Shown here: in pieces, positions 19,365 to 25,169 of the stretch
How the letters are laid out: every line of letters begins with the position of its first letter
How positions within the stretch are numbered: position 1 is the first letter of the stretch
Assembly (NCBI GenBank): GCA_038239195.1
Contig: JBBSEZ010000100.1
Coordinates: 1 to 25,169 of the forward strand
Length of the DNA stretch: 25,169 bases
Reading direction: 5' to 3'
Source: JBBSEZ01 sp038239195
GTDB lineage: Bacteria > Planctomycetota > Planctomycetia > Gemmatales > Gemmataceae
Notes under the pieces: generated by a model
Told to the model about the DNA's origin: nothing
Seen by the model: only the letters and a program-made list of their open reading frames with translations
Database searches by the model: none
Position numbers and translations under genes: made by a program

Positions 19365-22202
19365 TCATCCCTTGATGACGCCGATGGGGCGCATGCGCGC
19401 CACCCGCTTCGACAGCCCTGCCCCATCGACGACCTCGACCACGTCATCGACGTTCTTGTAGGCGCTCGGCTGCTCCTCCGCGAGGCCCTTGCGGCTCTGG
19501 CAGCGCGCGATCACGCCCCGGGCCTCCAGCTCCTTGTCGATGCGCCGGCCGGCAGAGTGGGCGACGGCGGCGGTGCGGCTCATGACGCGGCCGGCCCCGT
19601 GGCAGGTGGTGCCGAACGTCCGCTCCATGCTGCCGGGCTGGCCGACCAGCACCCAGCTCGCCCGGCCCATGTCGCCGGGGATGATGACCGGCTGGCCGAC
19701 CTTGCGATACAGCGCCGGCACCTCGGGATGGCCGGGCGGGAAGGCGCGCGTCGCGCCCTTCCGGTGGACCCAGACCTTCTTCAACTTGCCCTCGACGGTG
19801 TGCTCCTCGAACTTGGCGATGTTGTGGCAGACGTCGTAGACGAGGTTCATCTGCATCTCTTGCCACTTCCGCCCGAAGACGCGGGCGAATACCTCGCGGG
19901 CCTGGTGCATGAGCAGCTGCCGGTTGCACCACGCGAAGTTGGCGGCCGCGCGCATGGCCGCGATGTAGCGCTGGCCCTCCGGGCTCTGGACGGGCGCGCA
20001 GGCGAGCTGGCGGTCGGGCAATTCGATGCCGTACTTTTGCGGGGCCTTGCGCAACGAGCCCAGGGCGTCATCGCACACCTGGTAGCCCAGGCCACGCGAG
20101 CCGCTGTGGATCATCACGCAAACCATGTCCTTTTCGAGGCCCATGACGCCCGCCGCGTCCTCGTCGAAGACGTGCTCGACGACCTGCACTTCGAGGAAGT
20201 GGTTGCCCGAGCCGAGCGTGCCGCACTGGTCCAGTCCGCGCTTGATCGCCTGCTCGCTGAGCATCGCCGGGTCGGCGCCGTCGAGCACGCCCCCCGCCTC
20301 GGTGTTCTCGATGTCGCCCAGCGTCGCCAGCCCGCGCCCGAGCAGGAAGGGCGAGCCCTCGCCGAGCAGGCGGACCATCTCCTTGCGGTCGAAGTGGTAG
20401 TGGCCCGAGCGCCCCACGCCCGTCGGCACGGTGCGGAACAGTTCATCGACGAGCGTGCGGAGGTGGTGCTTGACCTCGCGATAGAACAAATTGGATCTTA
20501 CAAGTCGGACGCCGCAGTTGGAGACGACGAAGCCGTTGGCGACGAAGTTGTGGGCCTCGTGCCGCACGGTGAAGTCGTAGACCGGACCGGAGTGCGCGAC
20601 CGGCTCGATGCAGGCGATTTGCTCCCACACCATGCCGTCGCGCGGGAGGCCCTTACGGGCGGTGGCGCAGTATTCGGCAAAGGTCGGGAGCTCGGCCAGC
20701 ACCTTCTCCTTGCGGGCGAGGTACTGCACGGCGAGGGCGGCGAGCCCCCGACGCTTGCGGTTGTATTCGTAGCCCACCCGGCGCCACAGGTTGAGCAGGC
20801 TCTCGGCCCGCGACGAGAGGACGAGCCGCAGCCGTTGCGTCGGCTCGCCGTGCTTGTCGGGCTGGGCCTCATCGGCGAGCAAGTTCTGGGTCGCAATGCC
20901 AAAGCCCGCGAGCCAGGTGGAGACCTTGGTGAGGAAGCGCCGGCCGCTCTCGGCGTGGGCGAGGCGCCTGTTCATGCTCAGCGTCGGCGCGCCGAACAGC
21001 GTGCCGTGGCCGGTGATAGTCGCGGGGGTGGTGAGCTCCGCGCCGAACAGCGCCGCCAGGAAAAGGCGCTTCTGCCAGAGCGGAGCGCGGTCGAGCCAGG
21101 CCGGGGCGTCGTAGTCCTGGCACGGCTTCTTGCCGACGGGCGCCCCAAGGCACGCGAGGAGCGCGACCAGCGCTGTGCTGCCGACCTTGAACGATTCTTC
21201 CGTCCGAGAGAACGCATAGTCGGCGTAGCCGGTGCGGATGGCGTGCTGGCGCTGGCGCGCAAAGACGCGGGAGGGCTTGATGCCGAGGGCCCGCAGGTCA
21301 GCGCGGATGAGCTCGAGGTCGGCCTTGTGTCCGGTGAAGGAGACCACCCCCTTGCCCGTGCGCTGGCGGAAGTGCAAACTGCCGTCGCCGAAAACGAAGC
21401 CGAGGACTTTGCAGAGGGCGGGAAGTGCCGGCGAGGAGTAGCGCAGCGGGAGCAGACCAAGGGACTCGAGGTGATGGAGCGCCTGGGTGGTGGCGCTGGC
21501 GCGGTCGCCTTTGCCGACGGCGCTCAGGCTCGCCGCCACGTCTTCTCTCGTGACGAGGACGTCCTCCGTGGGAGGCTCGTAAGCGATACCGCGAAACGGG
21601 GCGACGGCGACCGTGTCGCCCGGGCGCAGTTCCCCGAGCTTGACCATGCCGGCGGGCGTCCAGAAGGGGTGGTCGGCCGTCGCCTGGACTTCGTCGCCCG
21701 CCTCGGTGACGAGGCGCAAGACCTGGGCGCGCGGGGCCTGGCCGAACCAGCGATCGACCTCGGTGCTGGCGTGCCGCCCGCGCGCAAGGTCGAAGCAGGT
21801 CAAGTTGGCCGTCTTCCACGCCTCGGCCATCTCGTCGATACGCCGGGTGTAGCCGTTGGCGTGCAGCACCTCGGCATCGCCGGTTAGGCAGTTGATGTCG
21901 TATCCCACCCCCCCGGGAGAAATGACCCCTCCTTCCTCCGGATCTGTCGCCGCGACCCCGCCGATGGGGAAGCCGTAGCCCCAGTGGATGTCGGGCATGG
22001 CCAGGCTGGCCATCTGGATGCCGGGGAGGAACGCGACGTTGGCGACCTGCTCGGGGGCCTGGTCCTTCTTGACTTGCTGCATCAACGTGTCGTTGGCGAA
22101 GATCAGCCCATCGACGCGCATGCCCTGCTTGTAGCTACGCGGGATGCGCCAGCAGCAGGCATCGACCTGTTCGAGCGGGCCGCGATAGGTGTCCTTGGCC
22201 AC
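19365..22202 (-). CDS. rtcB: RNA-splicing ligase RtcB precursor containing an intein
   Basis: A 945-residue precursor. The exteins (1-104 and 563-945, 487 residues joined) make a full RtcB, the Mn/GTP-dependent ligase joining 2',3'-cyclic phosphate and 5'-OH RNA ends in tRNA splicing or repair. Landmarks in precursor numbering are SPGGVGYDIN (95-104) joined to CGVRL, GSGNHFLE with His668, IHSGSRGLG with His699, CHN with His793, and CHGAGRVMSR with the guanylated His868. The intein sits immediately before the metal-binding Cys (Cys98 in Pyrococcus RtcB), so the precursor should be inactive. The start is GTG at 22202 behind AGGAGG. Archease lies 30 bases upstream, an established functional partner. 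The whole 945-codon frame is open with no frameshift. Confidence 0.96.
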   Translation of the reverse strand: MAKDTYRGPLEQVDACCWRIPRSYKQGMRVDGLIFANDTLMQQVKKDQAPEQVANVAFLPGIQMASLAMPDIHWGYGFPIGGVAATDPEEGGVISPGGVGYDINCLTGDAEVLHANGYTRRIDEMAEAWKTANLTCFDLARGRHASTEVDRWFGQAPRAQVLRLVTEAGDEVQATADHPFWTPAGMVKLGELRPGDTVAVAPFRGIAYEPPTEDVLVTREDVAASLSAVGKGDRASATTQALHHLESLGLLPLRYSSPALPALCKVLGFVFGDGSLHFRQRTGKGVVSFTGHKADLELIRADLRALGIKPSRVFARQRQHAIRTGYADYAFSRTEESFKVGSTALVALLACLGAPVGKKPCQDYDAPAWLDRAPLWQKRLFLAALFGAELTTPATITGHGTLFGAPTLSMNRRLAHAESGRRFLTKVSTWLAGFGIATQNLLADEAQPDKHGEPTQRLRLVLSSRAESLLNLWRRVGYEYNRKRRGLAALAVQYLARKEKVLAELPTFAEYCATARKGLPRDGMVWEQIACIEPVAHSGPVYDFTVRHEAHNFVANGFVVSNCGVRLVRSNLFYREVKHHLRTLVDELFRTVPTGVGRSGHYHFDRKEMVRLLGEGSPFLLGRGLATLGDIENTEAGGVLDGADPAMLSEQAIKRGLDQCGTLGSGNHFLEVQVVEHVFDEDAAGVMGLEKDMVCVMIHSGSRGLGYQVCDDALGSLRKAPQKYGIELPDRQLACAPVQSPEGQRYIAAMRAAANFAWCNRQLLMHQAREVFARVFGRKWQEMQMNLVYDVCHNIAKFEEHTVEGKLKKVWVHRKGATRAFPPGHPEVPALYRKVGQPVIIPGDMGRASWVLVGQPGSMERTFGTTCHGAGRVMSRTAAVAHSAGRRIDKELEARGVIARCQSRKGLAEEQPSAYKNVDDVVEVVDGAGLSKRVARMRPIGVIKG
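20517..21890 (-). mobile_element. intein with LAGLIDADG homing endonuclease, inserted at the RtcB active-site cysteine
   Basis: A 458-residue intein (precursor 105-562). Block A begins at Cys105 (CLTGDAEVLHANGY) and block B is TADHPFWTPAG (His178). Block F/G is YDFTVRHEAHNFVANGFVVSN, with terminal Asn562 followed by the +1 Cys of RtcB. The penultimate residue is Ser rather than the common His, and HN occurs upstream in block F. Between them lies a dodecapeptide endonuclease: motif 1 VLGFVFGDGSL at about 266-276 and motif 2 FLAALFGAEL at about 380-389, the latter degenerate, with Glu in place of the acidic Asp. Reading frame and both junctions are intact, so splicing is expected. Base composition matches the host, suggesting long residence. 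Confidence 0.95.
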
Positions 22203-22232
22203 GGGCGCCTCCTGTATGCTTGTTTCTCGGGG

Positions 22233-22646
22233 TCAAATGTCAACGATCACTTCCGCCAGCCAGCCCTCGGCCGTCTGCTCCACGCGCAGCCCGTGGTAGG
22301 TGATGGCCTTGACCTCGTGCCCCAGTTCGTGCCGCGCGCGGTCGAGCGGCTCCCCCCAGGCGGTCGCTTTCAGCCCCTCGGGCCCCACCGCGACGTCGAA
22401 CTTGCTGAACAGCCACTGTTCGCCGTCGAAGTGGGAGAGCAGCGCGTTGAGCCAGTCGAACAGCAGCAACTCGAGGTCGTCGCTCGGCAAGGCGACCTCG
22501 ACGGGGCGCGCGGGCGCAACGGCCGCCAGGTCGCCGTCGAGGATGGCGGCGAAGAGGGCCGCGGCCGACTCGGCGAACAGGGAACTCAGGTCGGCCGCCC
22601 GCGCGCGCAGGCCCAGGTCGGCCGTGTGTTCGAAGGTTTCGTGCAT
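22233..22646 (-). CDS. archease, RtcB cofactor
   Basis: A 137-residue protein matching archease: FEHTADLGLRARA at the N-terminus (metal-binding Asp10), the central LLLFDWLNALLSHFD, KATAWGEPLDRARHELGHEVKAITYHGL, and an acidic C-terminus VIVDI. Archease speeds guanylation of RtcB and lets it turn over many times. It stands directly before rtcB with 30 bases between, so the two should be made together. The start at 22646 has GAGGAC too close for a normal ribosome-binding site, and a TAGCAT box (22654-22659) 7 bases upstream, which may mean a leaderless message. Confidence 0.94.
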   Translation of the reverse strand: MHETFEHTADLGLRARAADLSSLFAESAAALFAAILDGDLAAVAPARPVEVALPSDDLELLLFDWLNALLSHFDGEQWLFSKFDVAVGPEGLKATAWGEPLDRARHELGHEVKAITYHGLRVEQTAEGWLAEVIVDI

Positions 22647-22653
22647 GTCCTCG

Positions 22654-22659
22654 ATGCTA
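22654..22659 (-). promoter_or_regulatory. possible -10 box of the archease-rtcB operon
   Basis: TAGCAT on the minus strand, 7 bases before the archease ATG (4 of 6 bases). No -35 box is visible. It is listed because it repeats the -10-next-to-ATG arrangement of the FAD oxidoreductase and queG. Confidence 0.25.
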
Positions 22660-22728
22660 CCGCGCCGGGCGGGGGCGTGGTAGATGAGGACAAGCGAAGA
22701 AGGGAGAAAGTTCGCGCTTCGGGGGAAC

Positions 22729-24087
22729 TCACACCAGCTCTTTCATCGGCGCCTGGTCGATGAGGTGCTGCGGCCGGCCGGTCGGGTCGAGGATGCTCGT
22801 GCGCGACAGGTCGAGGCCGAGGTTCTGGTACAGCGTCGCGAACACCTCGCCGAAGTGGACGGGTCGGTTGTTCGCGTACTCCCCCAGACGGTTGGTCGAG
22901 CCGATGGCCTGGCCGGTGCGCATGCCGCCGCCGGCCAGCAGGGCACAGCTCACCTGCGGCCAGTGGTCGCGACCGCCGCCCGCGTTGATGCGCGGCGTGC
23001 GGCCGAACTCGCCCCAGACGACGATGCTCACGTCGTTGAGCATGCCGCGCACGTCGAGGTCATCGACCAGGGCGCTGAAGGCCTGATCGAGCTTGGCCCC
23101 GTGGTCGCGCACCAGGTCGAAGTTCTTGCCGTGGCTGTCCCAGCGGCCATAGGAGAACGTCACGCAGCGCACGCCGGCCTCCACCAGGCGCCGCGCCAGC
23201 AAGAACTGTTCGTTCACGGTTGGCGCGCCGTCGTACTGAAACTTGTAGGGCTTGCCGTCGCCGTAGCGCGCCCGCACCCTCGGGTCTTCCTTCGACAGGT
23301 CGAGCGCCTCGACCAGTTTGCTCGACGTCAAGACGCCGAGGGCCTTCTCGTTCATGGAGTCGGCCGCCCGGAAGGCGCCGCTGGTATCGAGGTCGTGGCG
23401 GAGCGTGTCGAAGCTGGAGAGCAGCCGGCGACGGTCGCCCAGCGCTTCGAGGTTGGTCCCGCGGAGGCGCAGGTTGTCCATGCCCTGCCCGTCGGGCTTG
23501 AACGGCGCGTGCGCGGCGCCCAGGAAGCCGGGCGTACCGGGGTCGGACCAAGGCACGTGCGTGGTACGCTGGGCCAGGCCGACGAACGGCGGGATCGATG
23601 GGTCCGCCGGGCCGAGCACCTTCGAGAGGGCGGCCCCGAGGCTGGGGCGCCCACCCATTGCGGCCAGCGAGGCGTGCGGCCAGCCGGACATGCACATGAC
23701 GGCGTCGTGGCGGTCGGGGGCGCCGACCAGCGAGCGAATCACGGCGCACTTGTCCATGCGGGCGGCGATGCGCGGGAAGCACTCGCCAATCTGGAGCCCG
23801 GGGACGCGGGTGCTGATCGGCTTGAACTCGCCGCGGATGCCGACCGGCGCCTCGGTCTTGATCTCCCACGTGTCTTGATGGGGAGGGCCCCCGCCGAGGA
23901 AGACGTTGATGACCGAGCGCTGCCGCGACGGCCGGCCGGCGCCGCCGAGCGGCGTGCGGGCCTCGGCGCGGTAGACGTCGGCGAGCGTGAGCGCGCCGGC
24001 CCCGACGCCGAGGGCGCCGATGCGGAAGAAACTCCGGCGGGAGATGCCGTCGCAGTAGCGAGTGGACTGGCCGAGGATGGTGAGCAT
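22729..24087 (-). CDS. DUF1501 domain protein, Tat-exported (second copy)
   Basis: A 452-residue DUF1501 protein. The Tat-type signal is YCDGISRRSFFRIGALGVGAG (about 11-31). Family motifs are VFLGGGPPHQDTWEIK, GEFKPISTRVPGLQIGE and GEFGRTPRINAGGGRDHWPQ. It is clearly a different subgroup from the copy at 8231-9565. It has no DUF1549/DUF1553 partner next to it: its upstream neighbour is the DUF5684 gene, beyond a terminator. A strong promoter at 24207-24235 serves it alone, giving a leader of about 110 bases. GAGGG lies 10 bases before the ATG. Confidence 0.92.
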   Translation of the reverse strand: MLTILGQSTRYCDGISRRSFFRIGALGVGAGALTLADVYRAEARTPLGGAGRPSRQRSVINVFLGGGPPHQDTWEIKTEAPVGIRGEFKPISTRVPGLQIGECFPRIAARMDKCAVIRSLVGAPDRHDAVMCMSGWPHASLAAMGGRPSLGAALSKVLGPADPSIPPFVGLAQRTTHVPWSDPGTPGFLGAAHAPFKPDGQGMDNLRLRGTNLEALGDRRRLLSSFDTLRHDLDTSGAFRAADSMNEKALGVLTSSKLVEALDLSKEDPRVRARYGDGKPYKFQYDGAPTVNEQFLLARRLVEAGVRCVTFSYGRWDSHGKNFDLVRDHGAKLDQAFSALVDDLDVRGMLNDVSIVVWGEFGRTPRINAGGGRDHWPQVSCALLAGGGMRTGQAIGSTNRLGEYANNRPVHFGEVFATLYQNLGLDLSRTSILDPTGRPQHLIDQAPMKELV

Positions 24088-24206
24088 GGCGGGTTGGCCC
24101 TCGTGCGGTGGGAAGGCGGGCCGGCGGGCGGAAGGGGTTGCCGGCCGAGGTGGGGGCGACAGAAACCAGGGACGAGCCCCCCTCGTCCCTCTTTCCTGCC
24201 ACCCTG

Positions 24207-24235
24207 AAGATATTCTGTCTCCACCGTGCTGTCAA
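24207..24235 (-). promoter_or_regulatory. near-consensus sigma-70 promoter of the second DUF1501 gene
   Basis: On the minus strand TTGACA (24235-24230, perfect -35), a 17-base spacer and TATCTT (24212-24207, 4 of 6). It is the best promoter match seen in the window. It begins directly after the T-run of the DUF5684 terminator. Confidence 0.7.
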
Positions 24236-24237
24236 AC

Positions 24238-24270
24238 AAAAAACGCCGCACCTGCAAAAGGCACGGCGTT
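24238..24270 (-). terminator. rho-independent terminator of the DUF5684 gene
   Basis: Read on the minus strand: AACGCCGTGCC, loop TTTTGCA, GGTGCGGCGTT, then a run of T. This gives an 11-base-pair stem with two G-T wobbles and a T-run on plus-strand bases 24238-24243. It is the only classical intrinsic terminator found here. Confidence 0.75.
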
Positions 24271-24275
24271 CGTGG

Positions 24276-24294
24276 GGCAGGCCTCCGGCCTGCC
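24276..24294. repeat. perfect hairpin GGCAGGCC-TCC-GGCCTGCC
   Basis: An 8-base-pair palindrome between the DUF5684 stop and its terminator. A third partial copy of the motif (CCGGCAGGC) follows at about 24304-24312. It resembles dispersed short palindromes of GC-rich genomes. Confidence 0.5.
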
Positions 24295-24338
24295 TGGCGC
24301 ATCCGGCAGGCTGGGGGCTGCCCAACCCGAGGCGGCAA

Positions 24339-24896
24339 TCAATAATCGTCGCGGCGCGGCTTGCGGACGCGCTCCTCGCCCTCGTCGTCATCGTCGCGGC
24401 GGCGCGGCTTGGGTCGCGGGGCCGGGGCGTCGTCCTCTTCGTCCTCGACGGCGCGGCGCCGCCCGACCGCCCGCGCGCCGCCGCCGATGTATTTCGCGCT
24501 GCCGAAGCCGAGCATCGGCCAGAACACCATGGGGAGCAGAAGGAGCCCGATGACGAACCCGCCGCCGACGTCGAACTTCTTGCAGAAGTCCAGCAGAATA
24601 AGGATCGCAAAGATCGGCCCGACGCAGGGGATCAAGCACATCAGGCCGTAGTTCTCGCCACGCCCGGCAATCTTCGACATGATCATCATGTTGTAGATCG
24701 GGACGAGACACGTCCACCCCGGCTCGCCCGCCTTCTCAAAGGCCTTCCACATCCCGCCAATCATGCCGACGTAGACGAGGATGGCCAACAACCCGCCCGC
24801 GCAAGGACAGAGCAGGGCAAGGAACCCACCCCCACCTCCGCTACTGCTGCTGCTACTCTGCGCCCAGATTAGCGTCATCGCCAACATCATCAACAT
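24339..24896 (-). CDS. DUF5684 family membrane protein with charged tail
   Basis: A 185-residue inner-membrane protein of unknown role. After a hydrophobic start and a Ser/Gly run (about 13-24) come membrane stretches around LLAILVYVGMIGGMW, the family signature KAFEKAGEPGWTCLVPIYN, GLMCLIPCVGPIFAILILL and GFVIGLLLLPMVFWPMLGFGSAKYIGG. This is the DUF5684 pattern. The last 45 residues are a disordered tail of Asp/Glu and Arg blocks (RRRDDDDEGEERVRKPRRDD) that is probably cytoplasmic. GGAG lies 8 bases before the ATG at 24896; in-frame ATGs at codons 3, 4 and 7 are alternatives. It is monocistronic, ended by the terminator at 24238-24270. Confidence 0.82.
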   Translation of the reverse strand: MLMMLAMTLIWAQSSSSSSGGGGGFLALLCPCAGGLLAILVYVGMIGGMWKAFEKAGEPGWTCLVPIYNMMIMSKIAGRGENYGLMCLIPCVGPIFAILILLDFCKKFDVGGGFVIGLLLLPMVFWPMLGFGSAKYIGGGARAVGRRRAVEDEEDDAPAPRPKPRRRDDDDEGEERVRKPRRDDY

Positions 24897-25117
24897 TACA
24901 GCAACTCCAAGGGTGTCTTATCACGTTCCGCGCACGCTGTTCGGGAAGCGCTTCTCCTCTGCGCGCAGAAGTATTGGGAGATACTCTACTGACAAACGAG
25001 GAAAGTCAACGGTTTAGTCGGTAAGAACTCGCGGTTCGTCCCTTTTGCTCCCGCACGACTCCACGTCCCATCTCCTCAGACGTGCCGGGTCGGGCTTCCG
25101 ACCGCGGAAAATGCCGG

Positions 25118-25169
25118 CCCTGGCGCGCGGGGGGGGGGGGGGCGCCCCGGGGGTGGGGCCCCCCCACCC
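25118..25169. other. low-complexity G/C tail at the window end, probable assembly artefact
   Basis: A run of more than ten G is followed by alternating G and C homopolymers up to the last base. This is unlike any other part of the window and typical of unreliable read ends at a contig boundary. Between 24897 and 25117 no gene is recognised; the stretch should hold the promoter of the DUF5684 gene, but no convincing box pair was found. Confidence 0.6.

Noticed and set aside
19344..21887. 847-codon plus-strand open frame opposite rtcB
   Set aside because: It is the antisense shadow of the RtcB/intein frame, with no recognisable domain and a biased composition. The minus strand has full RtcB and intein motifs.
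24781..25017. Small plus-strand gene with a Pro/Leu run opposite the DUF5684 start
   Set aside because: It is antisense to the Ser/Gly and hydrophobic start of DUF5684, with no ribosome-binding site and no family resemblance.
25118..25169. G-quadruplex or regulatory GC tract at the right edge
   Set aside because: Its position at the very end and alternating homopolymers point to sequencing or assembly error rather than biology.

Overview
The window is GC-rich bacterial chromosomal DNA, most likely from a planctomycete of the Gemmataceae type. This rests on gene families typical of that group: a cytochrome-like/DUF1549/DUF1553 protein paired with a Tat-exported DUF1501 protein, a second DUF1501 gene, a secreted PQQ-propeller protein, a Tat-exported TIM-barrel isomerase and a DUF5684 membrane protein. 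Both edges look like contig ends: the left cuts a sigma factor, and the right ends in a low-complexity G/C run. No rRNA, tRNA, CRISPR array, IS element or prophage was seen.

Layout. 1-386 (-): 5' part of a sigma-70 gene. 655-2262 (-): large FAD-dependent oxidoreductase (COG2509-like), divergent from 2366-3160 (+), a nucleotidyltransferase-fold protein (DUF6036/AbiEii-like). 3168-5516 (-): PQQ-propeller protein and the periplasmic methionine-sulfoxide reductase MsrP, without MsrQ. 5780-9565 (+): planctomycete surface/secretome pair (DUF1549/DUF1553, then DUF1501). 9822-10271 (+): CoxG-like SRPBCC protein. 10590-11099 (+): wreck of an ATP-grasp gene. Its stop overlaps the start of a Tat-exported sugar-phosphate isomerase-like protein (11096-12034).

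12119-15066 (-): a tight three-gene unit running crotonase (ECHDC3-like, apparently lacking the hydratase glutamates), phosphate acyltransferase, MFS transporter. 15155-16447 (-): DUF445 membrane protein. 16520-17581 (-): queuosine reductase QueG, divergent from a two-subunit thiamine-diphosphate decarboxylase (17672-18724, +). 18713-19309 (-): DUF4291. 19365-22646 (-): RNA-repair operon, archease followed by the RNA ligase RtcB. 22729-24087 (-): second DUF1501 protein. 24339-24896 (-): DUF5684 membrane protein.

The most striking feature is RtcB. Its gene is interrupted in frame by a 458-residue intein, with splicing blocks and a LAGLIDADG endonuclease region, placed exactly before the metal-binding active-site cysteine. 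The ligase should therefore be inactive until the protein splices. Other points are a frameshifted ATP-grasp pseudogene, nested palindromic elements at gene ends (one forming the 3' end of queG), several -10 boxes so close to the start codon that leaderless mRNAs are likely, and a terminator abutting a near-consensus promoter at 24207-24270.
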